29,000 nt of DNA from Glandiceps talaboti (GCF_964340395.1 NC_135570.1:1016001-1045000); one strand, 5' to 3'. Numbered from the stretch's first letter, positions 10,716 through 23,807 are shown. The notes: generated by a model not told the origin, from the letters alone. Program-made: numbers and translations.

Positions 10716-11337
10716 CACATGTATAATATACCGAGAGACAAACCTTTCAGTATTCCTCTGTTCAACAACATTACGGCGATAAACAAATTTGGCTTCAAGT
10801 TGCTTTTTGCAGGAGCCGAAGCAATCTTATACGTTGATCTTATCTTTGAGATTTGAAGGGTTGTGTAATGAGCAGTAAGATTGGAAAGGAGTGCATAAAA
10901 TAAGTCAATATCTATGATAAATAATGTCAGTGACCTCCTTAATAGATCATCAGAAATACAAATGCTTTACCTTAAAAGTAATTGAAGTGTGTGTGTTTTC
11001 TGAACGTGTCCCCTAACACATACAATTCTACTGAGTTAACAATAATGATTAATTTGTTGAATAAGATTTCAATTCAGATCTTAGAATTAATGATGATGCA
11101 AATTTTAGACAATCTAGTTTTTAACGTTGGCACTTTTTCATTGTCAAAAAAATGTCGTTTAAAGTGTATAGTACAATATTTGGAAGAAATAATGAAATTG
11201 TGATTTGTCTTATTTTGTAAGCCTTAGTGAACTATAGCAAATAATAGTACATGTATATTCATATTACGATTTCGGCTACATCGAATCTCCAATAATGTAT
11301 ACAATAGTCACTAAAAGTATTATTAGATCCGAGTTTG

Positions 11338-11399
11338 CAGCCTTGTAGGCTGTTATAAATGTTCCTGGACAGAGGCTGTCACATGACAGGTTACGTAAC
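11338..11399. promoter_or_regulatory. Cluster of three perfect palindromes ending in a PAR-bZIP-like site
   Basis: Within 62 bp lie CAGCCT/AGGCTG around three bases (11338-11352), CTGTCA/TGACAG around two bases (11376-11389), and the abutting perfect palindrome GTTACGTAAC (11390-11399). The last matches the consensus bound by PAR-bZIP and NFIL3/E4BP4 factors (RTTAYGTAAY). That is known for the factor family; a regulatory role here is inference. Confidence 0.4.
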
Positions 11400-11705
11400 T
11401 TTATTGCCATTGTGCCACACATCTATCTAGCCTACCTCTTGTCTTGGGGGACGGCTGACACCATTTCATTGATCATAATTGACACTTTTATTATTGTCTA
11501 TTTGCATACATATATAGTCTAACCCCAAACTTCACTGCATTATACAGTGTAAAAACTCACCGTCAACATCCAACACATTAACCTGTGAAAAGGCATTTTT
11601 TTGTATGTTACTTCAACTGTTAAACCCTGCCATTAATACAAAGTATTCGTATCTGCTCAAGCCGTACTATAAATGAATAGGTCTGTAAGCAGCATCTGGG
11701 TGGTT

Positions 11706-11870
11706 GTAGCGTAAACTTGCACTTCCTGGGATGGTCGAATATATCCACAGCCCAGGGTAGCCTTCCTGTAGACTTGGAGGACTGCTACTACACTATTTCA
11801 GCTATACTAATTGTAGCCTATCTGTAAACTTGAAGAACTAACGCTACTACATTATTTTCCATATCCTAAC
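11706..11870. repeat. 56-bp diverged tandem repeat, two copies plus a partial leader
   Basis: The words GTAGCC, CTGTA(G/A)ACTTG, GCTACTACA and TATTT recur in order from 11757 and from 11813, with many substitutions. A shorter leading match (GTAGCGTAAACTTG) lies at about 11706. Confidence 0.75.
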
Positions 11871-13092
11871 TGACATTTATATATTTTCTTTAATTTTCGT
11901 TCGTCCATCTCGTCTACAAATGAACTTTACAACCGCCAGTATTTCCCTGGCATTCCTCCAGACAACCTGATTGGTCGAATACATAATTAGACATTTAAGT
12001 GTCACTTGCTAAATCATGCATGTAGTCACCAAACTATATTTACACCCTGTGGTTTTATGTAATTCCTTCACATAATAGGTTGAATTAAAATGGGTTTTAG
12101 TTCTGATTACCCGAAATAACTATTAATACTTGTCCTGACTATATTTTTAAAAACGGTAATTGGAAATACAACATTTTTATTATTTGATGTAAGAAAATCT
12201 GGTCATTGACTTGAAAATTGAAATTATGAGCATGACGTCTAAATGAAGTCTGGCTCATAAATATTTTCTAAAAATGACGTGCGCCGGTCATGAGGTAACG
12301 TTATCGATATGACACAAAATACGCATAGATATATATTAAACACTGATAATGCAGTTTTTTAGGTTTTTTTTTCATTCGCAAAAATGACTAAAAACGAACC
12401 GATCTAGTTATGCTACAGACAAATTGACACCTCTTCAGAAAAAAAAACTACCTTCAAATTGATAAAGTGGCGCGAAAAATAATGAACGACGGGACGTTTC
12501 AGCTCTCAAAATGTTATCCGATTCAGGGGTAAGAGTTGTCGTCAAATGTTGAACGATGGGTAGTTTAATTTTCTTGAAAACATTCTTATAGTTGTTTGAC
12601 AACAACTTGCAGCATCATTTCCACGGTGACTGTGTTGTCTTACAAACCAAATTAGAAATGAACGCTATCCAGGGTTAGACCCAGGAGAGAATGATTGTAC
12701 GCCCTCATTGGCTGACCGTAATACGCATGATACGGGTTAGTTCTGCTGAGATTAAGAGTTGATGTCATCAAACTAGTGCAAGTTAAGAACACTGTCGGAA
12801 AATGATAGATGAATGAATGGAAATCGATCTGTAATGAAACCTTCAAATTCAGTGGCGGCAGTTAGAGCTATTCGCCTACAATACGATGAAGAATTCGTAC
12901 TTTGAACGACGGCTTTCATATCAGAAAATGTCGCATTACGTCATGAAATAGAACTATGAAATGAAAAACATTGATCATAATGCATGATATAAAGTCACTG
13001 ACATTTTGTCATTAAATTAGGGGGTCTTGCGGATTACACTGACGATTTATAACGGGACTCACATAATAGTCTGGTATAATGAATCCGTTCAC

Positions 13093-13196
13093 TCAATATA
13101 TTAACAGTATTAGCACACTGGTCTAATCGGATCAACAATAATGGAAAATTTTCGTCTGAAATAAAATATTAACAAATTAAGCGCTTAAGGAGATGA
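13093..13196 (+). repeat. 104-bp dispersed repeat, copy 1 (copy 2 at 25530-25633)
   Basis: This stretch matches 25530-25633 with a single mismatch (CTGGTC here, CTGCTC there) and no gaps; similarity stops abruptly at both ends. It begins TCAATATATTAACAG and ends AAGGAGATGA, with the perfect 12-bp palindrome TTAAGCGCTTAA at 13177-13188, eight bases before the end. A 5' TC and a 3' subterminal palindrome recall Helitron-type ends, but the CTRR terminus is missing, so I leave it unclassified. The near-identity implies a recent copy or active homogenisation. Confidence 0.92.
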
Positions 13197-13385
13197 TAGG
13201 CAAATGTGCGAACAGCCGGTTAGACGAAAACACACAACTAGAGGCTGGGTCCAGTGAGACAACTATGTCGATAGCGGTTGAAAGTAAACCGTTGTCAACA
13301 AAGGGGAAATTTTGATCATGAATTGAGCATGAAAATCGAAACTAATACGCTTATCTGATATGGGGGGGGGGGACTTTGCCAGAGG

Positions 13386-13720
13386 TTACCAACACCAGGT
13401 TTACATTTTCTTTGTTATTTATGACCTTACCAACACCAGGTGTACATTTTGTTTATTAGTTATGACCTTACCAACACCAGGTGTACATTTTGTTTGTTAG
13501 TTATGACCTTACCAACACCAGGTGTACATTTTGTTTGTTAGTTATGACCTTACCAACACCAGGTGTATATTTTGTTTGTTAGTTATGACCTTACCAACAC
13601 CAGGTGTACATTTTGTTTGTTAGTTATGACCTTACCAACACCAGGTGTATATTTTCGTTGTTATTTATGACCTTACCAACACCAGGTGTATATTTTGTTT
13701 GTTTGTTAGTTATGACCTGC
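13386..13720. repeat. 41-bp minisatellite, about eight units, each with ACACCAGGTGT
   Basis: The period is 41 bp over most of the array; units end TTAGTTATGACC and begin TTACCAACACC. Each typical unit contains ACACC-A-GGTGT, a near-palindrome holding the E2-box CAGGTG. A run of eleven G (13362-13372) lies just upstream. The array starts 190 bp after the 104-bp dispersed repeat. The 74-codon plus-strand frame at its 3' end is not a recognisable gene. Confidence 0.93.
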
Positions 13721-14680
13721 GTCTTTAGAGTGAGTTTACGAGAACTTAGGGTGATAACGTTTTCGAGCCTTTTCCAGAAAATGTCTTTATTAAATTCTGA
13801 GTTAGATCGTTTCTTCTCTTCACAGTAATTGTCGATTTGCTAGCATGACGTAAGGCAAGATAATTTTATTTCAGAACAAAGTATCAATTTTCAACAACAG
13901 TGACGGGATTGAGTGTAGCATAGAAAAGGTCATTGAAATAAAGTTAGATTTGTAAAAATTAAATTCTCATAATTCTCGAATTTATTTGCAACATCTTGTT
14001 GCTGAAGGTTTTGAATGTCTGCAATCATTTTAGAAATTAAAAACAAAGTTCTCGTCAATAACTGGAGAACAACGTAGTAAATGATGTCTCATGACCCCGA
14101 AGTAAGTGTCAACGCCTGTGTTTTGATTTCATCGAGGGCTCGGATATTGACTAGAATTGAGCGGTGCTGCATTGCTCCGCGGCATTGGCGACGAGTTACA
14201 GGATTTCCACCAGCATAACCCGATTACCTCCATGAAATCAAATTAGTGTTTCAGGCGAAAGAACAGCAGAAATTTCATTAAGGTGATTCAATTTGTCGCC
14301 GTGATTAAATTTGGACGTATGTCAGTGGAGGGTCCCGTTTGCCTTTTGATGTGTGTGATATCTAGCCGTCTAGCAATATACACTCCAGGTAACGGCTGTA
14401 TACTGACACTCTGTCAAAAATTACAGTTGACCAATAGGTGGCATATATTAACTGACGCTCCTTAGCAGTCGGCAAAATATGATAATAGCGTTAAAAACCC
14501 ACAACACACGAACTTGAATTTACTTTGAACTCTCACAAGTCCTATAATAGAATTAAACTGTACACGTGGCTGCCATTTTTCCCCGTATTTACGAAATAAA
14601 ACAATATTTAGTATTTATAATTTTTGTGTGCCACGAAGTTTATTATACAACAATCTCATTCTACTCATCAACTCATTTAT
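13721..14680. other. Unique sequence, no gene seen
   Basis: Slightly more GC-balanced around 14090-14210 and 14280-14410, where a 60-codon frame (14283-14465) lies, but nothing is recognisable. Confidence 0.5.
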
Positions 14681-14752
14681 CACCACCACCACCACCACCA
14701 CCACCACCACCACCCCCACCACCACCACCACCACCACCACCACCACCACCAC

Positions 14753-14787
<35 letters not shown>

Positions 14788-14789
14788 AG

Positions 14790-14826
<37 letters not shown>

Positions 14827-14852
14827 TATTATTATAATCATTATCATCATCA
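14681..14852. repeat. Three-part trinucleotide microsatellite: (CAC)n-(AAC)n-(ATC)n
   Basis: CAC/ACC units run to about 14751, AAC units with one GAC to about 14786, then CAT/ATC units with a few ATT to 14852. Poly-His, poly-Thr, poly-Pro and poly-Trp frames over it on both strands are repeat translations. Confidence 0.97.
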
Positions 14853-15750
14853 GTGACATCGTAAAAATGTTAAAGACAAACAAACATGTCAATCAAAGTC
14901 TGAAATATTATTATTTTTCTTGATTGTGAATATTGAAAGCTGATCAACTCCAACCTAAGGCACTCAGCAGAGTTATCTCAACAGTGACTTTTCGCCCCAA
15001 GTTTCATGAAAATTTCTCTCAGTCTTGATGAATTTTTGATGACCGGCTTGGGGATGTTGGAAAACCAATCGGATATCGATAAGCACTTTGCAGTCAGTAA
15101 TACACAGAGTAAAGTAAACAGATTGACTTGTCATCAGTTCTAATCAAATCATCAGTAGGTCTCTGGCTTGCTCACATGGCGTGATTTTCCTTCACTAATT
15201 CTGACACTGACGTGGTAAGGTCAGAGGATCTAATATTTCGTGGCCGTGGTGTTACGCAGTGTTCTCCATGTCCTTGGGAGATAAATAATATCCCCAAATA
15301 GGGAAGCGATTTACAGATTTCACTGGAAAAAGGCACTTTTGAAATTAGCTAGAATTGAAGGTGTACTACTTGCATGTTATATGACGGATAGTATTCCCCG
15401 TGGCCAGAATGTTAGAATATTGATATTTATATTCGCACACATATATGTCGAGTTAACAACCACACTGGCACCAGTTGTAATATAGCCATGCTATACGTTA
15501 CATAGCCAGACACACGAATAGGGATTCAAACACCAGTGATGATATTATAGAGGGTATTACAGTGTACGTAAACAGGAGATGTGGGACTTATTAAGTGTGC
15601 TATGTGCTTGACCTTTTACTTGTTGGAGTTGGCCTGGGGCGTGGAGTATTTGACGTAAGACCAACATCACAGTATGAACAAAAGATCTATGCAGAGTTAG
15701 TCTCCTGAACATGTTTGAATGTCTGGGATTCTTGACAATAACAACCAACA
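14853..15750. other. Unique sequence, no gene seen
   Basis: A 64-codon minus-strand frame (15557-15751) ends at the edge of the next array and is not recognisable. Confidence 0.55.
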
Positions 15751-16398
15751 ATTACAGAATTAATGCAAGTAAATCAGGTTAGACAGTATAGAACTGACTG
15801 TTAGCAAGACGGGCCAACAAGTACAGAATTAATGCAAGTAAATCAGGTTAGACAGTATAGAACTGACTGTTAGCAAGACGGGCCAACAAGTACAGAATTA
15901 ATGCAAGTAAATCAGGTTAGACAGTATAGAACTGACTGTTAGCAAGACGGGCCAACAAGTACAGAATTAATGCAAGTAAATCAGGTTAGACAGTATAGGA
16001 CTGACTGTTAGCAAGACGGGCCAACAAGTACAGAATTAATGCAAGTAAATCAGGTTAGACAGTATAGAACTGACTGTTAGCAAGACGGGCCAACAAGTAC
16101 AGAATTAATGCAAGTAAATCAGGTTAGACAGTACAGGACTAACTGTTAGCAAGACGGGCCAACAATTACAGAATTAATGCAAGTAAATCAGGTTAGACAG
16201 TATAGAACTGACTGTTAGCAAGACGGGCCAACAATTACAGAATTAATGCAAGTAAATCAGGTTAGACAGTATAGAACTGACTGTTAGCAAGACGGGCCAA
16301 CAAGTACAGAATTAATGCAAGTAAATCAGGTTAGACAGTATAGGACTGACTGTTAGCAAGACGGGCCAACAAGTATAGAATTAATGCAAGTAAAACAG
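15751..16398. repeat. 69-bp minisatellite, nine full units and a partial tenth, highly homogeneous
   Basis: Units start at 15751, 15820, 15889, 15958, 16027, 16096, 16165, 16234 and 16303, and a tenth from 16372 breaks down after about 27 bp. The period never varies. Differences are few and recur: ATTACAG versus AGTACAG at the unit start and TATAGAAC versus TATAGGAC inside. All three forward frames contain stops, so no protein is implied. Confidence 0.97.
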
Positions 16399-17222
16399 TG
16401 TGAGAGAGTACAGAACTCTTTATACTTTATACCGTCTAACAACATAAACAGAGTGTGTTTGTTCTGTAGTAGTCCAATCACAGTTCCCATTAATGCCATT
16501 GAGCAGAAAATATTTCAGTTTATGTATCTTTTATATCGTATGAATTGTACATATTAGTATTTTATTGGCACTTTATTTATGCAAACATTAACCGCAAAAA
16601 TAAAAACATTTAATCCGAGTGAAAATAAATAGCATTTATTCCACAAAATTGTTTTCTATTTCCTCTAAGATTTCCCTGTGTTTCTCAAGAGTATCACTAA
16701 AATTATAATTTGACAATCATAAACTTTCATTTTTTTTTCTCGAAATTCAAAGTAATGATTTTTTTTTAAATCGTCCAATATCATATTGTCACCATTATGA
16801 ATTCAACGTATATGTAATGTTTGCTACTCAAATTATTATTAGGGCGATGTCGGGCGTTCGAAACTAATTTTTTTTCGACAAAGATACTCTTCCGTTTACG
16901 GTAACCTGTTATTGCAATACTAATGGGATAATATCAACCACTGATTAATATATACAATGTCTAATTATTCCTATTTTAACAATTTGTAGTTGTCTGATCG
17001 AAAAACGATACTACAGTTACAAATTAGTTCAGTTTTAAAATGGCGACACATTCAAAACCAAGCTTTCACTTAAGATTTAAGTGGCAATATGGATGAGGAT
17101 TAGGTAGTTATTTTAGATTTTTAATTTATAAAACAATTTTATCATGGCTTCCTACTTAACAAGTCAATATGAAACAACATATGCCAAGTCTTTGTTTGTA
17201 GTTCAATTAATTGCAAAAACAT
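16399..17222. other. Unique AT-rich sequence with one YY1-like site
   Basis: No frame over 60 codons. AAAATGGCGAC (17037-17047) matches the YY1 core, and its ATG opens an 18-codon frame ending at 17096. Confidence 0.5.
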
Positions 17223-17285
17223 AAAACATGTGTAAAATGTTTGTTATTGTACGCACAATGACAAACATTTTTTTACACATTTTTT
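17223..17285. ncRNA. Strong 63-nt hairpin, unassigned (precursor-like or repeat remnant)
   Basis: The left arm (17223-17250) pairs with the right arm (17255-17285) around the four-base loop ACGC. The inner stem is 14 pairs with one possible G-U pair, followed by a three-base bulge on the T-rich side, then about ten more pairs and a short A/T end. Size and shape overlap with small miRNA precursors, but AT-rich hairpins are common and I do not recognise a miRNA. It could also be an old foldback element. Confidence 0.35.
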
Positions 17286-17784
17286 GACCACTAATTAACA
17301 TATACAAGTAAGTAACTAACTGACCAATCATTAGTGACTATATATGTTTGGTTACTTGATGATAAAACTCCTAGTGGCAGCTAGTTTAATACTGTATTTC
17401 TCTACTGTGACAATAAAGAAGACTTACATGTCAGTTGATGATATCTGAATTTGTATACATTTAATTGAAAGGTGGAGGGAAGGTTTTCATTATTGTTTTT
17501 AACCACAAATGATCAATTCATAGTTGCCCTGACCATTGTGGGAGGTTTATTTTATCATTAGCTCCTGATTAGGTATTACAATAACCACAGATAATCCCAT
17601 AGTCATTTGCATCTGTGCATGCTCAGTCTGGATTGCAAGTTCCCTATTAAGGAAAGCTTTGTTTACAAATCTGGCATTCAACATGGCGCAGAAAAACAAT
17701 ATACATTAGTCCAGTCAGTATTCCTTGTATTTTGAAGTAATAATTGTGAAGTGTCATTCGTCGCAAAACCCTCAGTAAAATGAA
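17286..17784. other. Unique AT-rich sequence with an isolated YY1-like site
   Basis: CAACATGGCGCA (17679-17690) matches the YY1 core; its ATG at 17683 opens only eight codons. No larger frame is present. Confidence 0.5.
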
Positions 17785-17968
17785 AATATGCCTGAAAAAT
17801 ATTGTTTGGTTCCAGTTTAATACCCGACCCCCACCTAGTTTTTTACTGACGACAATAAACTTTTTTTACGTACTCGAGAAAAAAATAATAAAATTGCGAA
17901 AATTGTGAAGTCTCACGAGAAATAGTGGATGCGGAAACTGATATCAACCTAAAAAGACAATGTATAAT
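17785..17968 (-). repeat. Old dispersed repeat, copy 2 (partner at 5150-5310)
   Basis: Read on the minus strand, this stretch shows the same ordered blocks as 5150-5310, from the CAGTTTCCGCATCCACTATT block through CTAGGTGG, TCGGGTA and GGAACCAAAC. It has extra bases between CTCGAG and the TCAGT block and different spacing before GGAACC. No ends, target-site duplication or coding capacity are visible. Confidence 0.85.
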
Positions 17969-19860
17969 CAAACATTTTTTGTTAGGCCTTATGGTGATTT
18001 TTCACTTGAATCAGTCTTTTCTTAATTTTGTTAGATGTAATTCTACATGGTAAAAGTAACATTTGTCGCTTTCATTAAAAAAAAATAGTTTTGTTATTGT
18101 TGCCACCTCTTCTCAGAAATTCTCTGACATTCTAGTTGTATTCTTGAAATTCTAATATACGTTATACTATTCTAATGGTTGGAGTAGATGAATGCAGTCA
18201 TTTTATTGAAATACATTATAAAGCCCTGGTTGTCCTATCTGTACACTTTTTTTCCTGATTTGAACTCAATTTGCCATAATTTCAGAGTGGTATTTCAATA
18301 TGTTTCAGTCTATTTGCTAGACACTTACTATAAATGACCACATTATAAAACAGAATCCACGAAATAGACTTAAACGCTACACGATTACAATATCTTAGAA
18401 TTGTGAAATAAAAGAAAAGACAATGTACTTGGTAGCTAGGTTTGGTATTCAAGTAAATATAGAGAACGTAGCAAGGTTCAGCAGTGTGAATTCTATACTG
18501 GAGTAAAGTGTTCATCCTTGCAAGATCTAGGTATGGAACTTCAACGTGACAACAACTACCGGCTAAAGGTCAACAGTTTAAACAGCATAGAGCTAAATTT
18601 GTACCGTTGCTTCCTCGAATCAATTTCAAACTGAATTGCCTTGTCATTTTAGTCCAATTTTCCTAAGAAATTAGAGAGAACGCGTGCTCGACCCCCATGC
18701 GAAAATATGACCCTCCGGGTAAAAACTTAACGAAAGTGCGGATAGATGCACGCCGGGGGTGATGTTTACAATTCCGAGGACAGAAGGTATACTCAACTCT
18801 ATTTCTAAATTGAACTTCTTGTCTACCCAAGTATAATCGCTTCGTCGTGAACCGACTTCTGATAAGTCAGTAAATGTCAGTGGCTTACGGCAAATCGTGA
18901 TTATTAAATTGTGTGGGTCAAGCAATTTTAATAATCGTCATAACAAAGACGGAAATGGAGTCTAATACTCGCCGACGGCAAGAGGTGGGAGATCGGATCA
19001 TCTCCTCTGTACTCCGCTCATCAATTCATCGACGATTAAAACATAAGAATTATCAGCTATTCCAAACGAAATAAAATTATCTGTTTTTCTTGTAAGGGCT
19101 GAATAACGAGTGATAGTTTTCGTCTGGTTGCAACGTGCTAATTTCAGGATTCCCACAAAGTGATTCTAAGTTTGTACGACGAATGAAAACACTTCTCTTT
19201 CACTTGAAGTAAACCCAGGCTTTAGTTGTCAGTCAATCTGATGGTAGAATATTATCGAGTACACATAATGATGATTTAAGCTATAAAATCTATGTTTCTG
19301 TAATTTTTATGAAAACTCTTATCAAATGTGTATAGGGATTGATTAGAACAAATAACACCCCATCTTTCCTATCATGTTCATTGTCTGTAAGCTTATCTTT
19401 GGTTTAGTTTTGATTGCAACTTTTGGTAAAACCTTAAAATGTACTATGACAATGTCATTATAATGAAACCTCCGATCAAAGTTAGCTGTTTTATCAAACA
19501 GTTAATGGCTACTGCAATAACCAAAATATTTATGTCCAGAAAATAACACACCCTGTCATTCTTAATTTTTAACATCTGTAAATAGATTCTTCGTGTGTAT
19601 ATTTCCAAGGCTAATCAGTGAATATTGTTGAGTCAATTTACATACATTACATAATCGTCAAGGCAGACGAGACGGTATTAAAAATCCCGTATGTCTAGTA
19701 GTATGATAGGCGTCTATTATTACCAAAGCAGACGAAATCACAAATTATTGTCGTTTGACGACTGTCTAATAGATTTATCAGTTAATGTTTTTGCAATTGA
19801 GCGGAATGTCTATCTAAATAGAATAACTTGTTTATTTGATTATCCAAACTCAATTATTTC
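17969..19860. other. Unique AT-rich sequence with short unrecognised frames
   Basis: A 77-codon (18282-18515, -) and an 84-codon (18671-18925, -) frame occur. The second covers a somewhat GC-richer patch (18680-18900) and is the least repeat-like frame in the window, but it shows no motif I can name and no adjoining frame. Confidence 0.5.
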
Positions 19861-20010
19861 ATCAACCATATGCACCTGTGCTGCTGGATCCCGCGAGATA
19901 ACCTCCATCCGTACCGCGTGGTCCCGCGAGACTTCTACTGACTATATCTAATGCATTTGCGATTTGCCTGCGCTCCTGCGCATCAATTTTTCATAGACGC
20001 GGGCTTTGCT
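19861..20010. promoter_or_regulatory. CpG-richer patch with two CCCGCGAGA words and a TGCGC pair
   Basis: CCCGCGAGA occurs at 19890-19898 and 19923-19931; GCGTGG lies between them, and TGCGC-TCC-TGCGCA at 19969-19982. CpG dinucleotides are denser than in the surrounding kilobases. CGCGAGA and TGCGCA are halves of motifs typical of animal CpG promoters (TCTCGCGAGA and NRF1). An 86-codon frame (19691-19951, +) crosses it and is unrecognised. This is a candidate promoter or unmethylated patch only. Confidence 0.3.
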
Positions 20011-21590
20011 GAGATAGAAGGCAAGTTGCAATAAAGTTCTCATAGATTTAGTCGACTTTTTGTGGTAATTGCAATACAAGGGTGATGACTGAGGCGTGTC
20101 CCGGTTTCCCGTCAAGACAGGATTCCATTATGACGATCTTTATAATGAAAGCCGTCACGGCCAAACGAAAATACTCATTTGTGTAACGGTATCAACTATC
20201 TCTCAAACGCCAACTTGAATCTGGGGTACGGCATGACTCAACTTTACATGTCGTTTAACTTTCTCTGCATAAAAATCCATTGCTTGTTGACAATAACGTG
20301 TACTCAAAATCGTAGACTGTAAAATGATAGTCACGTGGTACAGTCCGATTACTTTGCGAACCATGACGCTAGCGCTACATTTATCCCAAATTCATTATCG
20401 TGAATTGGCAAGAAAAAAAATCGAACAAGCATGTTTATTTTAAACTTAAAGATTTGATGTACAAGTCCCTCCTTGATAGTGGCCAAGTATCTGCTCACAA
20501 TTCTGCCGACTACAATTTGATCAAATTTTGTCCAACTTTGATAAGAATCTCATAGATTTGTATTTCAATCGCAGCAAATAACCGACCACCTGCTGTACTT
20601 GTAATCGTCAAATATTGGACAAGTAGGTTCCCGCCAAAATAGTTTGATGGAAATATCTATTTGTCGGTTTGTGCATTAGTTATTTTCCGAAGTGATTTTA
20701 TGAAAGTGTTTTTAGTGACGTAATGATAGTACATTTATTGGTATTTTTTGATAATTTTAAGATCGACTTTTATAGTGTTCGCTTAATCTCAGAAAAATCC
20801 ATCTGTTTGTGAAAACAGGATTAAGTGAATTGGATTATTCTAAAGAAATTATAGAAGGATATGTTTACTGATACTATGCTACATTTTACGGGGAAATAAT
20901 AATAAAAGTTAATTGTTTCAAAAATGAAATTTAGAATTGACTGGGTTAGATATATTGATAAAACTACTTAAGCTATACACACATTTTTATTGGAATTATC
21001 ACCTGTGAGAAAGACGACTTTCGTATTATTCAAACACAGAATTATTTAAATTGGATCCCTTTGAATTGATAAGCATTTATTGTTTTCCTTTTAATATTAG
21101 CTGAATTTCTGTGTCGGTTTGTTCAAATTATAACGAACTGATTAAATTCTTGATAGAAAATTAGAGTAAATTAGACCCGTTGAATTCACTATGACCGTTT
21201 TATGAATTGGTTTCCCTTTATTGGATGGGTGTGAATGGTTGATAGAAATAAATACCGACAGAGAAAGAAAGAGAGAGAGAGTCCAGTCTATTTCTTATTA
21301 GCCCAAATTGCAATACAATCACTGTACTGACATTGAATGGGGCTAATTACAATAATTAAGTTTATTTGATTGGTCAATTAAGTGCACGTGTTTGTTTCAT
21401 ATCCGCTGTAAGGAGATATAGGATAGTAGAAGTACTTTCATTCATATCGATAACTTTAATGCTTTGTCAACCACAAACGTTAATTTCAATTATGTTAATA
21501 ACGCAACGGTGCTGTCTATTTGGTTATAGCCAATTGTATAGGAGGGGGAAATGGTATATTAAATTGATAGCATAGCATTATATCTGATCG
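20011..21590. other. Unique AT-rich sequence, no gene seen
   Basis: One 69-codon frame (21366-21575, +) and a short GA tract near 21262-21281. An E-box TCACGTG occurs at about 20331. Confidence 0.55.
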
Positions 21591-23465
<1,875 letters not shown>

Positions 23466-23705
23466 TTTATATTTATTCAACAGCCAATCACAACTTATTA
23501 TATCAACGTATGCATTTAACAACCAATCACAATTTCAAACACATATGTTCAGTCAACGACCATTCACAACTTATTATACAAATATATTCATTCAACAACC
23601 AATCACAATTTATCATACAAATGTGTCCATTCAACAGCCAATCACAACTTCTCATATATACATGTTCATTCAAGAGCCAATCACAATTCCAAACATGTGT
23701 CCATT
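23466..23705. repeat. 39-bp degenerate minisatellite with a CCAATCAC word in each unit
   Basis: CCAATCAC begins at 23484, 23523, 23599, 23638 and 23677, with the variant CCATTCAC at 23560. Spacing is 39, 37, 39, 39 and 39 bp. The words CATTCAA(C/G)A before it and CAA(C/T)TT after it also recur. Because 39 is divisible by three, frames of 84 and 67 codons remain open across it; they are not genes. Confidence 0.88.
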
Positions 23706-23807
23706 AAAAAAATATATAATTTTGGACAATCAAAAATCAGCAATCTGATGTCACACTGAATTACACTGATTCAACATTGTTGACAAAATGTCTTTAATTG
23801 ACACAAA

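Larger units (their letters stand above)
10716..13092. other. Unique AT-rich sequence with short unrecognised frames
   Basis: Frames of 62 to 73 codons at 10610-10798 (-), 10982-11203 (+) and 12652-12846 (-) carry no recognisable motif. The stretch also contains the palindrome cluster at 11338-11399 and the 56-bp repeat at 11706-11870, listed separately. Confidence 0.55.

Noticed and set aside
13093-13196. Confident Helitron terminus call
   Set aside because: A TC start and a 3' palindrome are present, but the CTRR end is not.
14566-14923. Poly-His, poly-Thr or poly-Pro proteins
   Set aside because: Trinucleotide microsatellite read in all frames.
16845-16880. tRNA-like GTTCGAAAC word followed by a T run
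   Set aside because: No A box or cloverleaf could be assembled upstream.
18671-18925. 84-codon minus-strand frame as a conserved exon
   Set aside because: It has the least repeat-like composition of the frames, but no motif, no clear splice context and no adjoining exon could be seen.
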